From Azotimanducus sp965199815 (GTDB taxonomy: Bacteria > Pseudomonadota > Gammaproteobacteria > Pseudomonadales > Azotimanducaceae), in contig CBDATE010000033.1 of the NCBI GenBank assembly GCA_965199815.1, forward strand, positions 186,001-250,000: a stretch of DNA of 64,000 nt, read 5' to 3'. The notes under the pieces were generated by a model. That model did not search any database, was not told the origin of the DNA, and saw only the letters and a program-made list of their open reading frames with translations. Shown here piece after piece: positions 18,015 to 30,074 of the stretch (positions within the stretch are counted from its first letter, which is position 1; each line of letters begins with the position of its first letter). A program made the position numbers and the translations under genes.

Positions 18015-19019
18015 CTAAGGCAGTAACTTCCATCCATCATACTGCCTGACATCCTGAACGGTCCGCTGATTACCCGTTGCAGTAACCTCCAGCACACCCT
18101 CGGAAACATAGTGGTGAGCACCATGGTGTACGCTCTCCAGAATCGCGCGCGTGTGCGTGTAGCGCGTCGGCTTGCCGCCAGTCTCGTGAGCTCGGTGAGC
18201 ATGGGTGGTCATTGCGGCGGCCGGGTTTTGAGAATTCCTGAGTTCCATTTGCTGCGTGTAGCTGTTGCTGAGCTTCTGCAGCGCGCCGTACAGAAGCGTC
18301 GAACATTTTTCGATTTTGATACCCAGAGCCTCTGCCTCTCTGCGGTTGATTGTGTAATCGTGGCTACCCGACTCCGAACACAGAAAGTCGATAATCTTCT
18401 TCGCAGAGCCCTTGCTGACTGTTTGCCTGTCGAGCAGGCGCCCGGCCAAATCGCGGATCTGTTGCCTGGAACGAAACACTTGGCCGAGGACGAGGGGATG
18501 TACCTTTTCGGCAAGCCCCATCAAGGCCGATGCTCTCTTTTGGTGGTCGTCCTCGCTCACCGCATCAAGATATCCCCGCACAGCTTCCACGCTGACAGGG
18601 GCTCGGGCATCACCACTGGCACCGGGAATAGCGGGGCCAAGAGGGTTCTGGATTGTCGGATCGATCGGTCCGAGCGTTGCCTGTTTGGTCATCACGGTCC
18701 GGTTCGCTCCGAGGCAAATCAAGGTGCCCGCGCTCCGACACTTGCCGGGAGCAATCACTTCGAAGTCATCGCAGAATATCCCGAGCAGATTGACGAGAGT
18801 CCAGGCTGCTGCCGTGTCACCTCCCATGGTGTACAGCACCAGCGATATCTTCGGCACCGGGCCGATGCAGTCCAGATGATCCGTAAAGAGATCAACAACA
18901 TCCGCGCCTATCTGGGCTTCCAGCCCGGGCCGGTCTCCGGTCACGTAGAGGATAACCCTCGATTCTCGCTGGGCTTCGAGTTTCTGCAACAGCTCTTTGC
19001 GGGATGCAGCGTCGGTCAT
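18015..19019 (-). CDS. serine dehydrogenase-type proteinase (ClpP-fold, SDH family)
   Basis: A 334-residue member of the SDH/ClpP-crotonase-like serine peptidases. Visible are LVLYTMGGDTAAAWTLVNLL (oxyanion glycines near 66-68), KCRSAGTLICLGANRTVM with the nucleophile Ser96, and the diagnostic ATLGPIDPTIQNPLGP that follows. The family is usually membrane-associated or cytosolic, with unknown substrates. A C-terminal His-rich region (THAHRAHETGG) is unusual. I choose MTDAASRK because it has GGAG 8 bases upstream; the first in-frame ATG (19055) lies inside a dispersed repeat. It heads a four-gene cluster. Confidence 0.85.
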   Translation of the reverse strand: MTDAASRKELLQKLEAQRESRVILYVTGDRPGLEAQIGADVVDLFTDHLDCIGPVPKISLVLYTMGGDTAAAWTLVNLLGIFCDDFEVIAPGKCRSAGTLICLGANRTVMTKQATLGPIDPTIQNPLGPAIPGASGDARAPVSVEAVRGYLDAVSEDDHQKRASALMGLAEKVHPLVLGQVFRSRQQIRDLAGRLLDRQTVSKGSAKKIIDFLCSESGSHDYTINRREAEALGIKIEKCSTLLYGALQKLSNSYTQQMELRNSQNPAAAMTTHAHRAHETGGKPTRYTHTRAILESVHHGAHHYVSEGVLEVTATGNQRTVQDVRQYDGWKLLP

Positions 19020-19034
19020 CAGCCTGACTCCTGA

Positions 19035-19055
19035 GTATGTTCTGATCAAGTCCAT
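19035..19055 (-). repeat. dispersed repeat (GGACTTGATCAGAACATAC type)
   Basis: Twenty-one bases identical to the strand-reversed end of the hairpin insertion at 57865-57885, next to a degenerate inverted repeat. It overlaps the extended N-terminus of the SDH protease gene. Confidence 0.6.
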
Positions 19056-19226
19056 CCATTGGTTGATTTTCGACAGCAGGTTCGGCTCTGGTTCAACGAA
19101 CTGTCAGTAATCGGATTCTGCCACATCTGGTGTGCATTTCATGCCCGAGAGCTGTTCAATCGGTGCACTTCAGGGTTTCCGAGGTTATACAATGACGGCA
19201 CTCATTTGCCGGATTGAGACACCCCA

Positions 19227-22200
19227 ATGTCGCGTACGCTCATCTCCATGCTGGAATCCAGCAAAATCCCGGGCAAGACCCTCGTCAAGAATATCCCGAT
19301 GAACGCAGGCCTCGTGAACACAGGTTCGCGCCAGATTTGTCGCGAATCCTGTCACCACTCTAGCCCCCCCCCCCCCCCCTCTCGCACTCATCTCTCTCTT
19401 CGCTTGCATCACTCTGAGCGCCGCTGCACACGCGCAAACCACCCTGCACATCGCTCCCGTTGCGGGCAACGGGGTGACAGTCTCATCAAGCGATGCACAG
19501 CGTGGTGAGATAGACGAGGACACCACCTCCGGTGCGGTGACCCTTGAGGTCACCCTGTCCGAGTCCAGCACCGAGGCGGTGACCGTGGCCTACGCCACGG
19601 CGGACTTCGCCTCCACCGACACTGCCGTCTCGTCGAGCAGCATCGACCCCGCCACCGCAGGTGCCGACTACACCGCGGCCTCGGGCACCCTGACCTTCGC
19701 GGCGGGCGAGACCCGCAAGACCATCACCGTGGCAATCAGCGACGATGTGAACCGCGAGCGGGACGAGCTCTTCAAGGTCGGCCTGAGCAGTGCGACGGGG
19801 GGCGCGAGCATTGCCAGCACCGGGTCGGAGGCCACTATTCTCATTGATGACGATGACCCCCAGCCGAAGGCGACCATCACTGCCTCCGTGCCGGGCCTGA
19901 CGAGCACCGGAGCGCCGGGCGCGACCCGCACAGCCCCGGAGGGGTTCCTGAGCGTGGCCGAGGGCGACAGCGGCAACACCGACATCACCTTCACGGTGAC
20001 GCTGGAAGCGACGAACTACTTGCGCACGACCTTTTTCATGGCCAATAGCACTACCCTTGGCAGCGCCACTGTCGATGAGGACTACATGTTCCCGTCATCC
20101 TCGCCCAGCCTCAATATAGCGGCAGGGCAGACCACAGGCACATTCACGCTACCGATCATCGGGGACGAGAACTACGAGTCCGACGAGACTTTGTTCTTGA
20201 GCTTTTTTCATGAGAGCCTCAGAACCGTCATCACCAACTCCGCCGCCAATGCTTTTCTCGTAGAGGTCACCATCACCAACGATGATCCGGTGATGCCCAC
20301 ATCAGCATCGAACCTGCGAGCGCGCCCGGCCGGTTCCGGCAACCTGGCCGTTTCCTGGGACCCGGCCTTGGGTGCGCCGAACGGCTACAGCGTACGCTGG
20401 CGCAAGGCATCCGAGAGCGACACCGCCTTGAGTGCGGTGAACACCGTCACCGCCACCTCCTACACGATTACCGGCCTGGACAACGACACCAGCTATCACG
20501 TGCGGCTGGACACCCGCAACCTGGCCAACGATGGCATAGCCTCGGGCACGAGCCTGACCACCGCTGCCACCCCCACGGCCGGGGCAGCACCGACGGTGAC
20601 CGCCATTGCCAACCAGAGCGCACGGGTGGGCGAGCCCTTCGAGGTGGATGTGGATGCCACGCCGGGCACGGCGGGCGACAGCCTCCAGTATCAGGCCGCC
20701 TCCAGCGCTCCGGCGGTGGCGACGGTGACCCCCACGGCGCTGACCGCCCACAGTGCCAGCAGTACGGTGCGGGTGACACCGGTAGCCGCAGGCACCGCGA
20801 CCATCACGGTGACGGTGAGCGACGGCACGGAGGTGGGGACGGAAACCTTCGATGTGACCGTCTCGCAACCCACCCTCAGCATTGCCCCTGTTGCGGGCAA
20901 CGGGGTGACAGTCTCATCGAGCGATGCACAGCGTGGTGAGATAGACGAGGATGCCACCTCCGGTGCGGTGACCCTCAAGGTCACCCTGTCCGAGTCCAGC
21001 ACCGAGGCGGTGACCGTGGCCTATGCCACGGCGGACTTCTCCTCCACCGACACTGCCGTCTCGTCGAGCAGTATCGACCCCGCCACTGCGGGCACCGACT
21101 ACTCCGCGGCCTCGGGCACCCTGACCTTCGCGGCGGGCGAGACCCGCAAGACCATCACCGTGTCCATCAGCGACGATGTGAACCGCGAGCGGGACGAGCT
21201 CTTCAAGGTCGGCCTGAGCAGTGCGACGGGAGGCGCGAGCATTGCCAGCACCGGGTCGGAGGCCACTATTCTCATTGATGACGACGACCCCCGTCCGAAG
21301 GCGACCATCACCGCCTCCGTGCCGGGCCTGACGAGCACCGGGGCACCGGGCGCGACCCGCACAACCCCGGAGGGGTTCCTGAGCGTGGCCGAGGGCGACA
21401 GCGGCAACACCGACATCACCTTCACGGTGACGCTGGAAGCGACGAACTACTTGCGCACGACCTTTTTCATGGCCAATAGCACTACCCTTGGCAGCGCCAC
21501 TGTCGATGAGGACTACATGTTCCCGTCATCCTCGCCCAGCCTCAATATAGCGGCAGGGCAGACCACAGGCACATTCACGCTACCGATCATCGGGGACGAG
21601 AACTACGAGTCCGACGAGACTTTGTTCTTGAGCTTTTTTCATGAGAGCCTCAGAACCGTCATCACCAACTCCGCCGCCAATGCTTTTCTCGTAGAGGTCA
21701 CCATCACCAACGATGATCCGGTGATGGCTACATCGGCATCGAACCTGCAAGCGCGCCCGGCCGGTTCCGGCAACCTGGCCGTCTTCTGGGACCCGGCCCT
21801 CGGTGCGCCGAACGGTTACAGCGTACGCTGGCGCAAGGCATCGGAGAGCGACACCGCCTTGAGTGCGGTGAACATCGTCACCGCCACCTCCTACACGATT
21901 ACCGGCCTGGACAACGACACCAGCTACCATGTGCGGCTGGACACCCGCAACCTGGCCAACGATGGCATAGCCTCGAACACGAGCCTGACCACCGCTGCCA
22001 CCCCCACGGCCGGGGCAGCACCGACGGTGACCGCGATTGCCAACCAGAGCGCACGGGTGGGTCAGCCTTTCGATGTGGATGTGGATGCCACGCCGGGCAC
22101 GGCAGGCGACAGCCTCCAGTATCAGGCCGCCTCCAGCGCCCCGGCGGTGGCGACGGTGACCCCCACGGCACTGACCGCCCACGATGCCAATAGTCAGGTG

Positions 22201-25200
22201 CGGGTGACACCGGTAGCCGCAGGCACCGCGACCATCACGGTGACGGTGAGCGACGGCACGGAGGTGGGGACAGAGACCTTTGATGTGACCGTCTCGGCAG
22301 TGACCCTCGGCTACTCGGCGGCGCCGCCGACCTTGACGGTGGATACGCCCATCACGGCGCTGACGGCAACGGCGACCGGCTTCGGCAGCGCGACGGTCTC
22401 CTACGCGGTGACCACAGGTACGCTGCCCGCCGGGTTGAATATCAGTGCCACCACCGGTGCTATCACCGGTACGCCGACGGCGGCAAGCACCACTACGACG
22501 ACGGTGACAGTAACGGCGACTGCGGGCACCGGCATGGACACGCAGACGGCAACGGCGGACATCACCTTCCCGGCGGTGGACAAAGGGACACTGGCGAAGC
22601 CGACGAATCTAGCGGTGAAGGCGAACAGCAACACGCGCACCGGCTTCACGGTGACCTGGGATGCAGTGCCCAACGCCGCGGGCTATACGGCGACGGCTGT
22701 ACAGGGGAGCAACTCCTTCACCGGCACGGTGAGTACGAGTGGCACCACGCCGGAGGCGGAGTTCACCGGCTTGACGGCGAACACCGCCTACACAGTGACG
22801 GTGACAGCCACCGGCGATGCCAACTATTCAATGAGCGAGGCATCGGATGAGTTCGATGTGACCACGGCGGCCAATCAGGTTCCGACAGTGGGAACGGCGA
22901 TTCCCGACCAGACGGCGACGGTGGATACGGCCTTCGAGTACAGCTTCCCGGCTGGCACCTTCAGTGATGCGGACAGCGACAGCCTCACCTACACGGCGAC
23001 CAGATCGGACGACAGTGCGCTGCCGACTTGGCTGAGCTTCACCGCCAGCGAGCGCAAGCTCGCGGGCACACCGCAATCCGGCGACATCGGAACGCTGATG
23101 GTGAAGGTGACGGCGAGCGATGGCATGGGCGGGTCGGTCAGTGACACTTTCGACATTGTGGTGTCGGTGGCGGACACCGCCCCCGCCTTCGCGAGTAGCG
23201 CGACCATCGCGGACAAGACCTTCACGGTGGATGCCGAAATCACCGCCTTCACCCTGCCGGAGGCGACCGGCGGCAACGGCACCATCAGCTACGCGCTGAC
23301 CCCCGACCTGCCGACGGGGCTGAGCTTGGATGAGTCCACGCGCGAGGTGAGCGGTACACCCACGGCAGCAGCGGCCGAGGCCACCTACACCTGGCGGGCT
23401 TCGGACAGCGACAGCAACACGGCGAACAGCGACAGCAGCACTTTGACCTTCATGTTGACGGTAAACAAGGCCACGCTGGCGACACCAAGCAACCTGGGGC
23501 TGAAAGCGAACACGCAGAGCAAGACTGGCTTCACGGTGAGCTGGACGGCAGTGACGAATGCGACGGGCTACACAGCGACGGCCACGCCGAGCGGTGGGAC
23601 TGCGGTGACCGGCACGGTGAGCGTACCAAGCACAGGCCCGGAGGCGGTATTCACCGGCTTGACGGCGGGAACGACCTACACGGTGTCGGTGGTGGCCACG
23701 GGCAACACGGCCAATTACGAGGCCAGCACAGCCGCGACGCTGAATCAGGCGACGGCGGCCAACTCGGCACCGACAGTGGCCAACGCGATTCCCGATCAGA
23801 CGGCAACGACAGGTACAGCGTTCAGCTTCACCCTGCCGGCGGGCACCTTCAGTGACGCGGACAGCGACAGCCTCACCTACACGGCCCAGCAGACGGACGG
23901 GACGACGGACAGCGCGCTCCCGACCTGGCTGAGCTTCACCGCGGGCACGGGTGTCTTCTCGGGTACGCCGACATCCACGGATGCCGGAACGCTGTCGGTG
24001 AAGGTGACGGCGAGCGACGGCACGGATTCGGTGAGCGACACCTTCGATATTGTGGTGTCGGCGGCGGACACCGCCCCCGCCTTCGCGAGTAGCACGACCA
24101 TCGCGGACAAGACATTCACGGTGGATGCCGAAATCACCGCCTTCACCCTGCCGGAAGCGACAGGCGGCAACGGCACCATCAGCTACGCGCTGACCCCCGA
24201 CCTGTCGGCGGGGCTGAGCGTAGATACTGGAACGCGCGAGGTGAGCGGTACGCCGACGGCAGCAGCGGCCGCGGCGACCTACACCTGGCGGGCATCCGAC
24301 GGCGACGCGAACACCGCGAACAGCGACAGCAGCGCCCTGACCTTCATGTTGACGGTGAACAAGGCCACGCTGGCGACACCGGTGGTGACGGTTTCGGCTC
24401 AGGATGGGAAGCTGACGGCCACTTGGCCGGATGTGGTGAACGCGGCGAGTTACGAGGTTGAGTACAAGGAGAGCACATCGGACACCTGGCTGGGCAATGA
24501 CGACGACACATCGTCGGCGGAGATTGACAGTCTGACCAATGGCACGGAATACGATGTGCGTGTGCGAGCGAAGGCGGCATCAAGTTCGACGAACTATGAG
24601 GACAGTGCATGGTCGGATGTTGCGAAGGGTACGCCGGTTGCGGCGGATGTGGCACCGAGCTTCGGGAGCGAGACGATTGCGGCGCAGACCTGGACGGTGG
24701 GTACGGAGGTTGATGTGACGCTGCCGGCGGCGACAGGTGGTAATGGCACCGTCAGTTACGCGTTGACACCGGCGCTGCCGAACGGGGTGAGCCTGGATGC
24801 GACAACGCGCAAGGTGAGTGGTACGCCGACGGCAGTAGCGAGTGCGGCGACCTACACATGGCGGGCTTCGGACAGCGACAGCAACACGGCGAACACGGAT
24901 ACGGCGGCGCTCACTTTTAGCGTGACGGTAGGCAAGGCCACGCTGGCGACACCGAGCAACCTGGGGCTGAAAACGAACACGCGGAGCAAGACCGGGTTCA
25001 CGGTGACCTGGGATGCGGTGACGAATGCGACTGGTTACACGGCGACGGCCACGCCGAGCGGTGGGACTGCGGTGACCGGCACGGTGAGTGTGCCGAGCAC
25101 AGGCCCGGAAGCAGTGTTCACCGGATTGACTGCGGGAACGACCTACACGGTGTCGGTAGTGGCCACGGGCAACACAGCCAATTACGAGGCCAGTACAGCC

Positions 25201-28200
25201 GCGACGCTGAGTCAGGCGACATCGGCCAACTCGGCACCGACAGTGGCCACCGAGATTCCCGATCAGACGGCGACGACAGGTACGGCGTTCAGCTTCACCC
25301 TGCCGGCGGGCACCTTCAGTGACGCGGACAGTGGAGACAGTCTCACCTACACGGCCCAGCAAACGGACGGGACGACGGACAGCGCACTGCCGACATGGCT
25401 GAGCTTCACCGCGGGCACGGGTGTCTTCTCGGGTACGCCGACATCCACGGATGCCGGAACGCTGATAGTGAAGGTGACGGCGAGCGACGGCACAGCTTCG
25501 GCGAGCGATACCTTCGATATTGTGGTGTCGGCGGCGGACACCGCCCCCGCCTTCGCGAGTGGCACGACCATCGCAGACAAGACCTTCACGGTGGATACCG
25601 AAATCACCGCTTTCACCCTGCCGGAGGCGACAGGTGGTAACGGCATCATCGGTTACGCGCTGACCCCCAACCTGCCGACGGGGCTGAGCTTGGATACCTC
25701 CACGCGCGAGGTGAGCGGTACACCGACGGCAGCAGCAGCGCAGGCCACCTACACCTGGCGGGCATCCGACGGCGACAGTAACACGGCGAACACGGACACG
25801 GCGACGCTCACTTTTAGCGTGACGGTAAACAAGGCCACGCTGGCGACACCGAGCAACCTGGCGCTGAAAGCGAACACGCGCAGCAAGACTGGCTTCACGG
25901 TGACTTGGGATGCGGTGTCGAATGCGACGGGCTACACGGCGACGGCTGTACAGGGGAGCAACACCTTCACCGGCGCGGTGACCGGCACCGAAGCAACCTT
26001 CACCGGGTTGGCAGTGAACACCACCTACACGGTGTCGGTGGTGGCCACGGGCAACACAGTCAATTACGAGAGTAGTACAGCCGCGACGCTGAGCCAGGCG
26101 ACGGCGGCCAACTCGGCACCGACAGTGGCCACCGAGATTCCCGATCAGACGGCGACGACAGGTACAGCGTTCAGCTTCACCCTGCTGACGGGCACCTTCA
26201 GTGACGCGGACAGTGGAGACAGTCTCACCTACACGGCCCAGCAAACGGACGGGACGACGGACAGTGCGCTCCCGACCTGGCTGAGCTTCACCGCGGGCAC
26301 GGGTGTCTTCTCGGGTACGCCGACATCCACGGATGCCGGAACGCTGATGGTGAAGGTGACGGCGAACGATGGCACGGCTTCGGTGAGCGACACCTTCGAT
26401 ATTGTGGTGTCGGCGGCGGACACCGCCCCCGCCTTCGCGAGTGGCACGACCATCGCAGACAAGACCTTCACGGTGGATGCCGAGATAACCGCCTTCACCC
26501 TGCCGGAGGCGACAGGCGGCAACGGCACCATCAGCTACGCGCTGACCCCCGACCTGCCGACGGGGTTGAGCTTGGATACCTCCACGCGCGAGGTGAGCGG
26601 TACACCGACGGCAGCAGCGGCCGAGGCCACCTACACTTGGCGGGCTTCGGACAGTGATTCGAACACCGCGAACAGCGACAGCAGCGCCCTGACCTTCATG
26701 TTGACGGTGAACAAGGCCACGCTGGCGACACCGAGCAACCTGGCGTTGAAGGCGGGTTCGCGGAGCAAGACCGGCTTCACGGTGAGCTGGACGGCAGTAC
26801 CGAATGCGACGGGCTACACGGCGACGGCCACGCCGAGTGGTGGGACTGCGGTGACCGGCACGGTGACCGGCACCGAAGCAACCTTTACCGGGTTGTCGGT
26901 GAACACCACCTACACGGTGTCGGTGGTAGCCACGGGCAACACGGCCAATTACGAGGCCAGCACAGCCGCGACGCTGAGTCAGGCGACGGCGGCCAACTCG
27001 GCACCGACAGTGGCCAACGCGATTCCCGATCAGACGGCGACGACAGGCACAGCGTTCAGCTTCACCCTCCCGACGGGCACCTTCAGTGACGCGGACAGCG
27101 GTGACAGCCTCACCTACACGGTCATGCAGACGGACGGGACGACAGACAGCGCGCTCCCGACCTGGCTGAGCTTCACCGCGGGCACGGGTGTCTTCTCCGG
27201 TACGCCGACATCCACGGATACCGGCACACTGTCGGTGAAGGTGACGGCGAGCGACGGCACGGATTCGGTGAGCGACACCTTCGATATTGTGGTGTCGGTG
27301 GCGGACACCGCCCCCGCCTTCGCGAGTGGCACGATCATCGCAGACAAGACCTTCACGGTGGATGCCGAGATAACCGCCTTCACCCTGCCGGAGGCGACAG
27401 GCGGCAATGGCACCATCAGCTACGCGCTGACCCCCGAACTGCCGACGGGGCTGAGCTTGGATACATCCACGCGCGAGGTGAGCGGTACGCCGACGGCGGT
27501 AGCGACTGCGACGACCTACACCTGGCGGGCTTCGGACAGTGACAGCAACACCGCCAACAGCGACACGGCGGCGCTGACCTTTCAAGTGACGGTGGTGGAC
27601 GCGGTACCGATCATCACGCCGACGCAGGTGAGCAACCTGCGGGTGAGTGCGGGTGACGGGTCGCTCGAGGTGAGCTGGACGGCGGCGAGCGTGGCTCCGA
27701 ACGGCTACAGCGTCCGCTGGCGGGAGCGAGGGCCGGGCAACGCGCTTACGCCGGTGAACAGGGTGACGGGGACATCCTTCACGATTCCCGATCTGATCAA
27801 CGGTCAGGAGTATGTGGTGCGTGTGGAGACGCGCACGGCGGCGGATGACGATGTACAGGGTGGCACAGTGGTGACGGCCACGGGAACGCCTGTGGAAGAG
27901 GAGTCGGTCGTCACACCGACGCAGGTGAGCAACCTGCAGGTGAGCGCAGGTGACGGGTCACTCGATGTGAGTTGGACGGCGGCGAGCGTGGCTCCGAACG
28001 GCTACAGCGTACGCTGGCGGGAGAAAGGGCCGGGCAACGCGCTCACGCCGGTGAACGAAGTGGACGGTACTTCGTTCACGATTTCCGATCTGATCAACGG
28101 TCAGGAGTATGTGGTGCGTATCGAGACGCGCACCGCGGTGGATGATGGCGTACAGGGTGGCACAGTAGTGACGGCCACGGGAGTGCCTGTGGAAGACGAG

Positions 28201-29952
28201 GTCGCGCCGCCGCCACCTCCGCCCACGCCCACACCTCCGGCTGTTGATGACCGAGGCTTGCCGACAGTGAGCATTGAAGATGCGTCAGCCATGGAGGGGG
28301 ATGATCTGGAGTTCCGGGTGGTGCTCTCCAAGGCAGTACGGCATCGGGTGAAGGTGTACTGGGCGACGCGGCCGGGAACGGCGACGGCGGGTCGGGACTA
28401 TAAGTCAGCGGCTGGTGCGGTGGTGTTCAGGCCGGGCGTGACGGAGCGCAGGATTCGTGTGCGGACGATGGAAGACAGCCACAACGACCCGGATGAGACG
28501 ATGCAGGTACGCCTGTCGAGTCCGCGCGGGGTGTTGATAGAGGATGGCAGAGCGGTCGGCAGGATCAATAACTGGGATGCGCTGCCGGTGGCGTGGCTGG
28601 CGCGCTTCGGGCGAGCGGTGACGGAACAGGCGCTCGAGGGTGTCGAGCAGCGGTTGACGGCCCCGCGGGAAGCGGGGACGCGGGGTACCCTGGCCGGGAT
28701 GACGCTTGCTGGATTGACCACGAGCAACTTCACGCACACGGGCGCGATGGATGCAGCCGGTGGCAGCCTTGCCTTCTGGGGTCGGGGTGCCCGCGCGGAC
28801 TTCCGCGGACTCGACGGTGTGGTGCATCTCGATGGTCAGACAGAAACCGTTACTCTGGGAGCGGACTACGCCAGAGATGCGTGGCTGACCGGCATCATGC
28901 TGACGAGAAGTCGCGGCACTGGCGGGTATCAAGGCGTGGCGAGCGGGGAGGTCGAGGTCTCCCTGAACGCAGCGATACCCTATGGCTCGTACCGGTTCTC
29001 GGAGCGGCTGGATGTGTGGGGCGCTGTCGGGCGTGGTACGGGTGCACTGACGCTCACGCCGGAGGGTGAGGGCAGCATCGAGGCTGATCTCGACTGGAGC
29101 ATGGTGTCGGCTGGGCTGCGCGGCGGGTTGTTCGGAGCGGCGGGACATGGTCCGGCAGTGACGCTGGTATCGGATGTGCTCTGGTCGCGCACCGGTTCGG
29201 GCCGAGTGGAAGCCGGTGAGGAGCATTCGAGCCTGGCCTCGTCCGAGGCAGATACTTCGCGGTTGCGGCTGGGCCTCGAGGGGAGCTGGGCATTGACGCT
29301 GGGGAATGTCGGTGCGGTGACACCGAAGCTGGAAGCGGGAGTGCGCCATGACGACGGCGATGCCGGGCAAGGCTTCGGAGTGGAGGTTGGCGGCGGTCTG
29401 GCGTGGACGCTGCCTGCACTTGGGGTGACCCTTGATGTGTCCGGTCGCACCTTGGTGACGCATGAAGACGATGGGCAGGAAGCACACGGGTTCTCGGCGG
29501 CGCTGAACTTTGATCCGAGTGTGGCGAGTACGCGTGGCTTCACGCTGAACCTGCGTCAGGACATCGGCGGGCCGTCGAGTGGCGGGGTACAGGCGCTGTT
29601 CGCCTCGGAGTTTCCCGGCGTGGGCAACACAGGCATGGGCGGCGGATCAATGGGCGTGAGTGCCGACAGTCGCTGGACGCTGGAGACGGCCTACGGACTG
29701 GCGGCCTATGATGACAGGTTCACGCTGAGCCCGACCTTCGGCCTGGCTGCTTCCGATACCTCGGTTGACTTTCATCTCGGCTGGCAACTGATGCCGGAGC
29801 TCAGTGAAGACGCGCTGAATCTCTCGCTGACGTTCAAGGTCACGCGCCGCGAACTGCTCAATGTGGGTACTGTCAACAGCATTGACAGCATCGGCACACT
29901 GCAACAGGGCCCCGAACACGGAGTGCACATGGAGGTGAGTGCTCGCTGGTAG
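19227..29952 (+). CDS. giant Calx-beta/FN3/cadherin-like autotransporter adhesin, phase variable and out of frame as read
   Basis: Predicted type V secreted surface protein of about 3,560 residues. An N-terminal ATG frame from 19227 meets a 16-C tract, after which the signal peptide (LALISLFACITLSAAAHA, then Q) and the rest lie in another frame; losing one C would join them. The first in-frame start codon without a frameshift is GTG at 19474, which would lack a signal peptide. Domains in order: two near-identical 477-residue modules (two Calx-beta, FN3, Ig-like; to about 22300), an Ig-like domain, several roughly 295-residue FN3 plus cadherin-like plus Ig-like units (22600-27600), two FN3 repeats, a proline linker, another Calx-beta, and a beta-barrel from about 28600 ending in the aromatic residue W. 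Neighbouring coiled-coil gene follows. Confidence 0.85.
19364..19379 (+). repeat. poly-C tract of 16 bases
   Basis: Sixteen consecutive C residues between an upstream ATG frame and the signal-peptide frame of the adhesin. Such tracts slip during replication and switch genes on and off. With 16 C the frames do not match; 15, 12 or 18 would. Homopolymer miscounting in the assembly is an alternative. Confidence 0.9.
19442..22303 (+). repeat. tandem duplication of a 1,431-base module inside the adhesin
   Basis: Two copies offset by 1,431 bases (for example the GGGGTGACAGTCTCATC stretch at 19471 and 20902). They are nearly identical at DNA level and keep the reading frame (477 codons). Each encodes two Calx-beta, one FN3 and one Ig-like domain. 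Confidence 0.9.
22600..27600 (+). repeat. array of about 885-base FN3/cadherin-like/Ig-like units inside the adhesin
   Basis: Recurring landmarks such as NKATLATPSNL (near 23464, 24354, 24930, 25825, 26706) and DTAPAFAS space the units at about 880-895 bases. The unit at 24360-24930 is shorter and has a divergent FN3. DNA similarity between units is high, so recombination could change the copy number. Confidence 0.85.
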
Positions 29953-30001
29953 GCACAGCAGGTACGCCTCACACCCGCGGGTATCCTCCCTCCACCTCCG
30001 C

Positions 30002-30037
30002 GTTCGCTTGCCCCTCGGTCTCATATCCGGTGAACGA
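30002..30037 (+). repeat. REP-like palindromic repeat (copy a)
   Basis: Core CTCGGTCTCATATCCGG with flanks CGTTC/GAACG able to pair. It lies between the adhesin stop and the coiled-coil gene. Related copies occur at 31207, 41563 and 42263. Confidence 0.7.
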
Positions 30038-30074
30038 GCCCGTAGGCACTGCGAGAACTGATAGAATACCGCCC

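Noticed and set aside
18111..19034. 307-codon plus-strand open frame
   Set aside because: Antisense to the SDH protease, which has family motifs; no domain on this strand.
24580..27585. 1,001-codon open frame antisense to the adhesin repeats
   Set aside because: It mirrors the repetitive GC-rich coding strand, has low-complexity Arg/Cys-rich composition, repeats with the same 885-base period and has no domain. It is a shadow of the adhesin.
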